Source: Paracentrotus lividus (lineage: Eukaryota > Echinodermata > Echinoidea > Camarodonta > Echinidae). From it: a stretch of DNA of 64,000 nucleotides. The stretch lies in contig CALNVZ010003435.1 in assembly GCA_940671915.1 (NCBI GenBank), positions 16,825,372-16,889,371 on the forward strand, in the 5' to 3' direction. Position numbers and translations under genes: made by a program. This document shows, one piece after another, positions 26,437 to 37,195 of this stretch. The notes beneath the pieces are model-generated. The model worked only from the letters and a program-made list of their open reading frames with translations. It did not search any database and had not been told where the DNA came from. The stretch's first letter is position 1; each line of letters starts with the position of its first letter.

Positions 26437-27205
26437 AAAGTGACGAAATATAGTTATTTGGCGGCCGACATAATTAAATATATGCTCGTTTGGCGGTAAT
26501 TTGTTTAATTAGGCCCAAAAATTATTCATTGCATGCCGTATAAGTGTTCAAGTCTAGTTGATCACTTGTATCTATAATTTTGACGCCACTCGATTTTTAC
26601 AGGCTAGGGGTGCCATATATATTAGTTGGATGTCGCATGTCAATCATAGTTCCGGCCAATTCGATTTGAATGCGGGCGACCTAGTTGTACCTACATTAAT
26701 TCTCAACTCTGTAAACCGGAAGTAAATTAGGGTGTCACTTTTAATGTTACGCCTCACCTGATCTTACAGTGCGGCGAGGCTGTATATGGGTTTATGATGA
26801 TTTGATGTAATGTGTATTATTGTTCTGTGTTATGCAGGTTATACTATGTTTAGGCCTCACTCGATTTCAGAGGCGGGGAGGTCGATACATTATAGATTTA
26901 TGTCTCACTCGATTTCAGAGGCGGGGAGACGGTATATATGCTAGTAATAAGTTTGGCCTGACCGATTTAAGAGGCGGGCAGGCTGGTAACATGGTTTTAT
27001 GTCTCACTCGATTTCATAGGGGGGGATGGTATAATTGTAACGTAAATAAATTATCCTGTTGGGCAATAACACATACATGAAATGAATTGAATGATATACA
27101 TTTAGGCCTTACTCGATTGCATAGCGGGGAGGCTGTTATCTGTTACGATGAAATTGAATGATATACGTTTAGGCCTACTCGATTGCATAGGCGGGGAGGC
27201 TGATA
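24921..27205 (+). repeat. degenerate array of a GCCTC...GAGGCGGGGAGGC motif
   Basis: A ~30-base core close to GCCTCACTCGATTTCAGAGG followed by CGGGGAGGCTG recurs more than a dozen times. Clear occurrences are near 24921, 25201, 25465, 25723, 25769, 25860, 26853, 26902, 26954, 27000, 27105 and 27172, with more decayed ones near 26580 and 26751. Spacing is about 46-67 bp in the 26.85-27.2 kb part. At 25.0-25.78 kb the motif sits in higher-order units of ~240-265 bp, each starting GTCGATGTAT (25015, 25252, 25514). GCCTC and GAGGC within the core can pair as a short stem. The array's function is unknown. Confidence 0.85.
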
Positions 27206-27350
27206 TCTGTTGATGATGTTAATATATATTTATTTGTGATATGTGATATTTTGTTCTGACACTCAAATGATAATTGGCAAATAACGTCCATCACAAAGTT
27301 TCAATAAAGCCACGACATAACCGCAAATATGTGTTTTGTTATTTTGTCAG

Positions 27351-27456
27351 CTTGGAATATGCCCCAATGTTCGGCGAGTCATGCACAGCTGGACTGGAGA
27401 ATGTTCACGGTCCTTTGTTTGTAGTCGATGCTGTAATGGACGCGATCGTGACGATG
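27351..27456 (+). CDS. candidate internal exon, possibly the N-terminal Cache part of a GPR158-like receptor
   Basis: A 106-base segment preceded by the acceptor TTTTGTTATTTTGTCAG and followed by the donor GTAAGA. It encodes LEYAPMFGESCTAGLENVHG and then PLFVVDAVMDAIVTM. The first base completes a codon begun in an upstream exon, and it ends on a codon boundary. GC content is above its surroundings. The Cys followed by an HGPL...DAVMDA helix-like stretch resembles, from memory, the start of the GPR158 extracellular domain, where a Cys precedes an HPSL...LDTLTHA helix. It lies on the same strand as the exon at 52607-52793. The alternative is a periplasmic-binding-like domain, which also has VxDAV helices. 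The match is unaligned, so homology is tentative; exon status is more secure. Confidence 0.5.
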
Positions 27457-27553
27457 GTAAGATTTTAACGATGTAATTTCTAAAAGCATCAATCTTCTTA
27501 AAACAACATCCATCTATTGAAAAAGTCATGATCTCTTTAAAAATTATCAAATG

Positions 27554-27578
27554 NNNNNNNNNNNNNNNNNNNNNNNNN
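27554..27578. other. assembly gap (25 N)
   Basis: Exactly 25 unknown bases, a fixed-size placeholder rather than a measured gap. It lies between the two direct-repeat arms and about 100 bp after the candidate exon, so the true distance and order here are uncertain. Confidence 0.99.
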
Positions 27579-29304
27579 TTATAAATTAACTGAACATTTA
27601 AAGAGTCCCAAAGAGATTTAAAATGGTTTATTAAATGGCCTGAATAGAAAAATGGTGGGGTGGGGGTGGAATACAAATGTACATGAGTTGAACATGGGCT
27701 CGCCATGGAATGTTTCAAGTTTGTACGAGTTATTGTTGACTCCAGTTCTTATTGAACCGGTGCGCGCCCGGAATGTAACATTGCGCGGTATTGTTATCAC
27801 ATTGTAGACGCTTCCTTGCGTAAACAGGTGGTCTTGCGGATTGGAAATGTGTCGCTTTAATTCTGCAACGTTTAAAGCGGCTGACAATGATCATTACTTC
27901 GCGTGGTTTGCCTTGTGACTAGGAACTTATATGTTTGGTGAAAAATTATGGAAGTTTTTCGGAATGATAGCGTGGAAATAGGATATTAGGTGGCTACCTG
28001 GTGTTTGCATGTATTTTGGTTGGTTTGGATATTTTTCACCAAAAACTGGGATAAACGAATAAAGGGTAAACCTGGTTGGAGCACTTAAAGATATAGTGCT
28101 TCTCAGTGTGAGTGCTCAGACCAGATCTTTCAGACACGTTAGCTTCCAGATGCCGGAGGAAAAACGAGAAGACGAGTTCAAGCTGCTTATGGCAGGTCGG
28201 TAGTACAGTTTTCTGTTTCATTTTAGTTAGTTACCAAAGGTGCTAAGTACGCTTATAGCCTAACTGTCTCAAAAAGTTAAATTATCATTAAAGCGATGAT
28301 ATGACCTTCCAGGGCTTGTAAGCAGCTATCTAAAAAACAATTAGATATTGGCTTAATATATAGGCCCTAATGTACTGGATATGATTCTGAAATTTCATTG
28401 AAGTGAATAATTGCAGCTTCACTTGGCGGCCACAATAAGCAAGGCATTGCTATTTGTCAAGTTTAAGAATAGACATGTTTAGGCCTATGCCAAAGATTAT
28501 GCGTTGCGGGTTCTATAACCATGAGTTCAAATGATAAATGTTAAATTCATTGGATGGATTTGGAAGCTTGGACTACAATGTTGATCATGATCGTAGGAAT
28601 AACAGTTGGAGATGGGATGTGAAAGAGATGAAAGTTCTCGCAGTTACGATACATTAGGTAGTCCCACGCCACGTTGGCTTTCGACTCCGGCCACAATGGC
28701 TAGCAGTCGAATACAGGTCTAAGATGAAACTTGTATACCTACGATTATTAGCCGAATTTGATAACACTAGACATATTCGAGTGAATATTTCGGGCTAATT
28801 TTTGCTTCTAGCCCGAAATCTAATAACCTTACTGAATCCTATTTGCCTTGGGCATTAAAAAATATTGCCTTTAAGGCACTGGTGCGATTTGAATGGATAA
28901 AAGTGCGGTCTTTATGTAAGGATTTAACCTAATAAACAATGATGGATAAATGAGATATTAATAAAAAGAAAAGGAAAATACGTAACTTTGCAGAGAGGCT
29001 TGCAAAACTTAGTGACCTGACAATATGGAGCTTCTTACTTGTGAGCGTGCATATTTTTATTAAATGAGTCAATTATCGCATTTGGCTGGAATTTGTTGAT
29101 AATCATTTTAAAGCAATGGCAAGGACCTAAGAATCAATGACTTATTCCTTTCTTCGAACTCAGCGTAACTTGGCGCCGAACCATGTGGTCCTTTTTATTG
29201 TTTATTTGAAGAACTATTGCAGCTTCGTTCAGAGCCAATCATTTGTGAACTATATGAGAGAATCCCAATGTCGAAGGCAGTCCAAGACTGGAGTGCTAGT
29301 TCGG
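27579..29304. other. stretch between gap and antisense open frame
   Basis: No supported gene. A 45-codon plus-strand frame (about 28066-28200) has coding-looking composition, including the peptide FQMPEEKREDEFKLLMA, and ends at a weak GTCGGT donor. Its acceptor is not convincing and I leave it uncalled. Confidence 0.35.
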
Positions 29305-29745
29305 CTAAGAGACACCTAGGATTTGGTACAGCACGATAAGGGCACGGTGGTGGATTAGAGGAACTGGATCTCTAATGGGGCGGACATCATCATATAGATC
29401 GTTATAGGCAGGCAGTGAAGCAACAGTCTCGCCAGGATGCTTGCTACACCGGGAGTACAGTAGTTTGCTGCTCGCTGTGAGAGCAAGTTCTAGGGAGCCG
29501 TTTACAGGAGGAGTCCATTTGCTCTGAAACGCATATCTGGAAGTGACGTAGAAGGTGAACGCAACATTGGTTTTAGAGCCAGAAGTATGGACAGAAAAAC
29601 GTGTCAGAGATAGAAACCGCCATGCTGAGTGGTTGCCCTGCGGCATGCCTGGGGACCCTGGCAAAAATACATGATTAGGAAAAGCGGCACATCCCTTTAG
29701 ATGTGGTGCCGCAATGGTTAGCAGGCCTACATGGACACAAAGCAC
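29305..29745 (-). CDS. coding-like open frame of unknown function
   Basis: The longest open frame in the window (146 codons, minus strand), in a block that is GC-richer than its surroundings. On the minus strand an acceptor-like TGTATTTTTGCCAG precedes position 29658. The part from there to the stop at 29305 (peptide GSPGMPQGNHSAWRF, later YAFQSKWTPPVNGS and VASLPAYNDLYDDVRPIRD) reads like protein and has normal complexity. No domain, signal peptide or membrane segment is evident and I do not recognise it. It could be a terminal exon of an antisense gene, a decayed retrosequence, or chance. The region may also contain long-read indel errors that break frames. Confidence 0.3.
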   Translation of the reverse strand: MLCVHVGLLTIAAPHLKGCAAFPNHVFLPGSPGMPQGNHSAWRFLSLTRFSVHTSGSKTNVAFTFYVTSRYAFQSKWTPPVNGSLELALTASSKLLYSRCSKHPGETVASLPAYNDLYDDVRPIRDPVPLIHHRALIVLYQILGVS

Positions 29746-30367
29746 GTTGCCCTAGCAAGTTTCCGGAGAGACAGCAATTAATGCAAGACGGAAATAAAGA
29801 CGGACAACACATCGGCTATGTGAATTCATGTAAAAGAGCTGTATGTCTCCACTCGCCAGCATCTCTCTCAGATTTCCATGGGAGGTCTGCGGTGTCCCTC
29901 AAAAATTAAAAGATGTCTTGTGAACAGATTAATCACCAGAACCGGCCACGTGAAACAAAACATGTTTGAACATGCTAATTAACGACAAAAGTTAATCACG
30001 ATTTGGAAAAAACACTAATTAAAATTATGAAATGGCTAATGATATCGGGTGCCTTCATATAAGTGCGTTATGTCTTGCCTTTTTCAAAAGATTTCAGCGG
30101 AGTATTTATATCTGAGTAACAATGTCTCCAGCGATTTATTGTGGCATATGTAGATTATAACGGGTGCTTTATATTATGATCAAACATATTTCATGTAACT
30201 CCAATTACTGTGTACCTTTAACGTATCAACGGGCAGGATACCAGCGCTTAAATCGTTGATTTTACTAGGCCTAATCGGTGCCTTACAGGGGAAATGTGGT
30301 ACACTATGTTTATGAAATTGGCAATACGTTTTAGTAATGCTGTCAATCGTAGCTGTCAGCTACATGG
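29746..30367. other. gene-less stretch before arm B
   Basis: Nothing recognised. Short plus-strand frame 29703-29909 is the shadow of the antisense frame and its flank. Confidence 0.4.
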
Positions 30368-32474
30368 ATGTGTTTGAAAGGCAAACAGTTGTGGCGGAGT
30401 TCTATTTTGAGCGACTTAGGAACTCGCGTTAAGTGTGTAACACCAATGGTGTAATGGGTATTGTAGGGCCTTCTGATTTGGCTAGTATAGGAAGGTCATA
30501 TGACCACCTTTTATGAAAGAATCTGTTAAGGGCCTAATGATTATTGCGTACTTGGTGCAGCAAATATGGCAATGTTGGTGATTCATGTTTCGGCTATTAT
30601 GTGCTTGAAATTCGTTCGTCACAATTATAAAGGCGTAATGTTTCGTTGGCAAATGGTATAGAAACATAATTTTTATCATTTTGCGTCAGCAATTCAAATG
30701 GGTAATCTGGTTGCCTCTCTGAATCCCCATTGTCAAATAGGTAAACCTTTCATTAAGCAAATCCATAGAGGTTTGGTCTAATAATTGGGAACTTGCTGGT
30801 TTATTTGCATGATTTTCCTATTACCCTAGCAGCAATGATTGTTGAAAATTGTATTCGTGTTTTGCTAAAGATTATATTGGCATAGTTGTTTTTCAGGCAA
30901 AGCTTTCCGAGTCAATATAAAATCTATTTGCCAAGGCTTCACTCGCATTTCAGAGCGGGGAGCCGAGTTTGGTTGGCCAGCGGTTAGTTAGCAAACGACA
31001 CATAATTCGGCAGAAAATTGGTTTTGGTTTGTCGATGTATATGCATTATTGGCCTTACACAAAAGTATTTGGGTCAGGAATATATATATGTTATGGATAT
31101 ATCCATCGCTATGTATGATGCGTATGTGTGTGTCACTTTACAGCTTGGGCTTAATAACGAGATGTATGTTTTGGCCTGTCTTGGTTCATAGTCAGGAGGG
31201 TTGTGCATATGAACAAAAGCTTTAAGTCTCACTCGATGGCAAAGGCGGGGGCGGATTGTATGTGACGTTTGGTTACGTCGATGTATTTGGTAAATTGTCC
31301 ACAGACAAAGTAATATTGAGGCAATGACTGTTATACATGGTACGCGCCTAAATATATGTTATGGATAAGGATATGTATAGTCATACATATATATGTTGGT
31401 AGTGTGTTATGTAACACCCCGGGTCATAGCGAAATACAATGTAAATGTTTAGGCCTGTGTCGGTTTTATAGGCAGAGGATGGTAACAAAGCTTTAGATCT
31501 CACTCGAATGCAAAGGCGGGGGGATTGTGCGTAACAATTTGCGTTTTGTCGATGTATTTGTAGACAAGATTATATTGAGGCCAAATGACATAATATTATT
31601 ATGTGTGTATAATATGTATATGTATTATGTGCGTGTGTTATGGTAATATTACATTCTATAGGAGCGCGTTATGTAACGCTTTCGGTCAATAGGAAATATA
31701 TGTTTAAGCTTGTATCGGTTGTATAGGCAGAAGAGGGTGGTACATATAACAAAGCTTTAAGTCTCACCGATGGCAAAGGCGGGGGGATGTACGTGAGCAT
31801 GCTTTAGGGCTGACTCGATTTCAGCAGGCGGGCAGGCCCGTACGTTTTATAAATAGCTTTTATTGCACGCTATTATAGAAAATTTAGCAAATGGTATTGG
31901 CTTTACCCGATTGCATAGGCGGGGAAGCTGGCAGGCTATATGTTTACAAGGATTCGTTAGGTGCGAATTTTATGTTGTGACACCTATAAAGTGATAATTT
32001 TGGAAGTTCTTAAGTAAGCCAGAACATTGATACGGTGGTGAATGTGGTTTGCTTTGTTATGCAGAGTAATGATTAAAAGCCACTGTAGGGGGTAAGAGAA
32101 AAGGCAAATGGATTTGTGGGCCAATTTAGCAGCATATTTTCATCTTGATTCGATTGTTTGCTGAACTATATGTCATGGTATGTGAAGCTCAATGTTATAG
32201 TGACGTCAATTTGGATTTATATTGATAATTAATAACAATGTTGTTAACGGTTAGTTACCTTACTGTGCGATTGTGTTGAGCTTATGGTGCCTCCATATCG
32301 AATTCAATAGTAGTCCTACTCCTTTTGGTTTATAGCTAGTGGTCTAGCTAGGAATGCTAGACTGGCGTTCAATGGTGATATGAATTTGAATCAATTGCTC
32401 AATTGCAATGGCTGGTAGTTTGGAGTAATAGGCAGATAAAAGTAAATTAGTGTTTCATGAATATGCCTCAAGAA
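30368..32474 (+). repeat. 2.1-kb direct repeat, arm B
   Basis: Second copy of 24361-26436, from ATGTGTTTGAAA to CTCAAGAA, offset by about 6.0 kb. It carries the same higher-order units (GTCGATGTAT at 31031, 31277 and 31548) and motif copies (for example near 30942, 31226, 31495, 31760, 31808, 31905). Indel differences from arm A fall in both directions, so neither is simply a degraded version of the other. Sequence after 32474 is unique and reads cleanly. Confidence 0.93.
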
Positions 32475-35400
32475 TCGCAAATGTGATACTGCAGTTTATT
32501 ATCATTGGCTGGTATTTAATGTTCACGTGATTTTGGTTCAACTATATTCTCTCTCTAAATATAAAGTAGTGCCAAAACAGTAAAAAATAAATAAATAAAT
32601 TTTAAAAAAATATAAAAAAAAGAAGTAAAATTCAATACCGAAGAAGTAGATTTAGGGGAAGCTCATTTATCAGTCAATACACTCATGAAAAGAAAAACCT
32701 ATGACATTGCAACCTGATATTGAACCGGGGTCGGGTTTCAAATACTTCACGAAATAATACAACATATACAATGCACTTGAAGCATGCATGTACCTTAAGC
32801 AAATAGGAACATTATTATCATTATTATTATTAACCACATGCGCATTCAATGTGTACAATGTCGGATGAAATATATTTTTAAAGTTCGCAATATAATTGTG
32901 AATCGCATATTTAATAAATCCCGACATTTCTTTTCTGCGAGGAATTTTTGGGGACACCCTTTTATTCAAAGTCGTATGAAATCTGAACATGCAAGCAACA
33001 CAATCGCGAAGATATTATCTCGATCAAGTTCAGCTCATATTTCACGAGAGGTTCGTTCCAAGGAGGGAAAATGAATCAAAAATGGAATGAATGTAACGTG
33101 GGACGGTCTTCGTATCTTGCCTGATATTTACACGACTGCTCAATCAGAAAAATTGCTTCCAGACTGGAAAGTCAGCTAGATCTTACTACAGAAAGACACG
33201 ACAACGAAAGGGGCAAAAGAACCTAACTCGCATCCGATGTTAAACACGAGCGAAATATTTCCAAGAACTCCAACAATGCCACAATAATTTGAATGCAGAA
33301 AAGAGGTTGCATAAAGGTCATCTTTACTAAATCTGACAATTGACATTTTCATTATTTATTCTTCAAATGCTGTTCAATTGATTAAGCTGTTAAGGTGCTA
33401 ATGAATTTATCTACATAATCCATGCCCCAAAAAATATCTAATGAGTCTATTGTGCCTTAAAATTGCTTCGTTAATGCAATTTGATAGGGTGTATAGATCG
33501 TCATCAGATTTATATGAATTCAAAGTTTTCCACTAAACTGTCTTGGCTGACGTAAGGTGTTTTTACTCTTTAGAGTTTTTTTTGTTTGTTTTTTTGTCTT
33601 TCTTTTGCTGACGCCTGACATTATTTAGCTATCACTTTTTTTCTCCCCCTCTCCCCCCCCCATTTATGGAATGTAATCCAACATGTCAATAGGTCATGGC
33701 ATATTAGCAAATTTACTGATCGATGCAATATTTGAGTTGTCAAACATGTGGTATTAGAACTTATACTCCACAGGGATAAAAGTAACACACAGGATAAAGG
33801 CCATATCGATTTCAGAAGAACACCTTTCATTACTGGATTTAATATCTTTTTCCCCGACAGTTCGTGTCTAGTTCGATACCGAAGAGCTCACTTTCTTCAT
33901 CCTCTTTTTTTTCCTTCAGTCACTATGTGATTTATTCAAAACGAAACAAGTCGTTCTCTTGTTTAAAAACATTTTAGTATTCGAATCATTACTGATGGTT
34001 ATAAGGATGTCCTGTAAAAGAGCAGTATTTGGTAGTGTGTTGCGCTAAAGGCAACATTTTCGCATATTAAGGGCTTACTACACATACGAAAAATAACAAG
34101 AATTATGTAAGAGTAGTTACAATAATAATGATAATAATAATCTGAATGATACGAAAGACGATATTTGTTTTAAAATGTACACTGGTGATTTCCAGATGCG
34201 AATTGGGATATGTTTTGAAGTACGGAACACTCACTTGGTGCTCACGATTTGCTACCTGAAGACCTATTTTTGACGATTCTTGACCATTCTGACAAGTGGG
34301 TCATGGTTTTTAAAAGGGTTTCTTGGACCTTACTACGTCACAAGAGTAGGGTTTAGGATTCTGCCTAAGATCACTTAAGAATTGCAGACTTGTGTCCGCT
34401 TGAGAGCACAGCTACAATTTACATGGTCAACGCACTCAAGTGATATAGACTCCAGCAGACTTCTCTCTCCATACTCTCCTTTCTTATCCTCTTCTGCAGC
34501 TTTCCCGCGTTTAACCCCCACGGCCCAACGGCTGAACCAGAATGTTAGCTTTCACTTTAACCCGCGCGCGGGAGATCTTCATCATAACCTGTCCGTGTCG
34601 TGTGCAAATACTCGTCATTCATTTTGCACCTTTTCCGTCTGCTGTCCGTGAAAGGATTATTAAATAAACCTTGTCTTTTCTTTCTCGTTCAAGTGGCTGG
34701 GACCTGTCTGCACGCGCGCTGGGATTTGCGCTGCCGACGGAAGAGAAGTTTAGGCAAAAGAAGTTGTCATCGATGTGCTCGGTGATGCCCGTGTGCTGTC
34801 ACAAATATGTGTGGATAGAACACAAGAGCGGTACCCCCGTAAATATTTGAGTTGTTTTGCAGCTTTGAAATTGCATTGATTTCTCTAAAAGCTTTTAAAT
34901 TGAGCGATACTCAAGACAGATCGCCTAGATATATCGACCAATATATGCCTTTTGAATAACGGTTAAGTACAACTGAACTCTGAAGTTCTTTTTTAAGGGT
35001 TATTCTTGTTTTTACACCTTTGAATTTTAATGTAACCTATAATTGCCTTTCACAACTTGACACTCTTCCGTTGTCGAGTTTCAGTTTCTCAGTTGTACGT
35101 GATTTTACATGTAAGTGTTTGTACTTTACACGTGCATTGCAATAATATACACTTCCACTGTTGACAATGAACAAAACAATCCCAACCAATCACAAATGTC
35201 CATTTACTTTACACCGTGGTATAGTACTTTGAGACCCCCCTTGTATATGTATATCAATTCAATACAATTATACAAAAATCGCTTCTTAGATGATATGTAA
35301 CACTAAACCTAACTGTTTGATTTAGGAATAAACATTGTCATCATTGAAAGCTATCTCAAACAAACGGATTGCTTGGAGAAAGATCAATAAATACGTGTCT

Positions 35401-36961
35401 GTAACAGCGACGGTATAACCCAAGCAAGAAAAGCTTGTAGTTCGTAGAAAATAAAAGATAGAAAGCCTAACTTACAACGGTGGTGGAGCCCTGTACGAAC
35501 CTTTAAATTAAATAATGGCTAAATTGATTTTTGCTGTACTCTTAAAGCTCTAGTGTGTCAATGGTTGATCATCTGTCTTTGTTTTATGTAGAGACGTGAA
35601 GGGCAATATTCAGCTACAACAGCACAATCACGGTTAAGTATACTTCTACTAATTGTTGAAGTGCGGACAATATTTAATGGATCGGTGTTAAAAGCTTTGT
35701 TCCTTGGCATCACCTTGCATGGAGATCCCTTTCCGAAGAGGTAAAAATGGACTGCCATATACGTGTGTAGCCTCTCCATGAACTGTTAAAACCATAACAT
35801 CAAGCCGAGAGGCCTACACTTTTCGTGATGTTCCTTCATTTCATTGAAAAGTGTGATATATTCATAACACTGTAGTATTAATGGCAACGCTTGTATTTTA
35901 AGAAAATATTCCGTTTATATAAATTCATGAAATGATTTTGTAAAGAATATTTGAGGAACTAAAATATCAGACTAAGAAAGTCAAATCAATATGCAGATTG
36001 TAATTATTACTTTGAGATACATGAATCATTGTTTCCATTACATCATTCAAAGAAATTCGGTAATATTGTACAAATTAAAGGAGACCGGAATGCTGCCACC
36101 GACGCAATTTATCGACGTAAATGACTGACGCAGGGTGTGAATGCATGTTTTAAGATTTGTCTAAAATCAACCCAAATGGGATGGGTTCACTATATTGGAT
36201 CCACATAATATAGCAATAACTATGACGTATAAATGGGTGATGTCATTAGTAATCTATGCTATCCACATGTATGTTATACTGTTTGCCTCTCATGATATGA
36301 ATTCTCCAGTCTAAAGTGAGTCAATAATATTGACGCAAGAAAAATACACCAAATGTGCAAAACAACGTTATTATTCTTATTGGTAGTGAGTGACGTGAAA
36401 TTTGTTTTCCATCCCGCCTATAAAGGAGTCAAGGACCTTTAAGGTTAAGTACTACTTTGTTATGAGGGAACTTCACGACCCCTTTTGCTTTCGAACCACA
36501 CATTATCTGACAGCTTCTGCTCGAGTATCATCGAGAACTTTCAAGGCTAAAACATTAGACTCCCACAAGGGCGTGTTAAGAAAGTCTTTCAGATGGATTA
36601 CATGAATGTTAAATAGTATGAGCCAAGGTGGTGAATAACGATTCCTACGTTAGATCAAGCAGGTAAAGAGTATCCGTTTATAGGGCACCAAGAAGGTTTT
36701 CGAAATCTGAAACAACACTTCGCCTTTTGAAGAGATTAAGAACCTGTTTTCAGTGCCGACGAAAATAAGATTGATCTTTTATCCCGTTATTCACCTGTGT
36801 CCGAGAAATGAAGAGCTTGGTTCCAAAAGGGATTGTATCCATATTTGACGAAAGTTCACTTTTTAAGCTAAATATATGCACCTAGTACAAGGGATTAAAA
36901 TGCCCAACATCGCATTCCAAAAAAATAATTTGAACAAAATATTTTGATGTTTCAAATTTCT
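32475..36961. other. gene-less stretch
   Basis: No confident exon. A GC-elevated block at about 34400-34800 contains pyrimidine-rich tracts and a CGCGCGCGGG run. A pyrimidine tract ending TTCTCGTTCAAG near 34692 could be an acceptor, but no donor or recognisable protein follows. The rest is AT-rich with a C-run near 33646-33661. Confidence 0.4.
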
Positions 36962-37195
36962 GTTTCATTCCAAAATGGACTAAATCCAAAACAGTTTCAT
37001 TCCAAAAGGGACTAAATCCACTCTGTGGATTCTAAATATCTTAACTTTAACTATGTTCCCGTCGGATATATATTCTGATTTTTGCACACAGTCTGTAGAT
37101 ATTAATCTAAGATCCTGACAGAAAATTTGAATAAATTTGATTAATTTTCAAGAATTTTATGAATATTCTTGGATTTAGTCACTTTTGGAATGAAA
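36962..37195. mobile_element. short inverted-repeat element with duplicated left end
   Basis: TTTCATTCCAAAAGGGACT (from 36994) with following AAATCCA pairs with TGGATTTAGTCACTTTTGG plus AATGAAA, ending 37195. The left terminal word also occurs once more in direct orientation, starting at 36963. The ~150-bp interior is AT-rich without coding capacity. It looks like a MITE with a partially duplicated end; family unknown. Confidence 0.6.

Noticed and set aside
26820..27080. 86-codon frame with repeated LTRFQRRG peptides
   Set aside because: The peptide repeat is just the translated motif array; indel noise makes frames here unreliable.
24921..27205. CRISPR-like array
   Set aside because: Repeats are degenerate, spacing is irregular, flanking DNA is eukaryotic and no cas-type gene is present.
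28066..28200. 45-codon frame with an EEKREDEF-type acidic/basic stretch
   Set aside because: Coding-looking, but the acceptor is poor, the donor is a weak GTCGGT, and the region adjoins an assembly gap.
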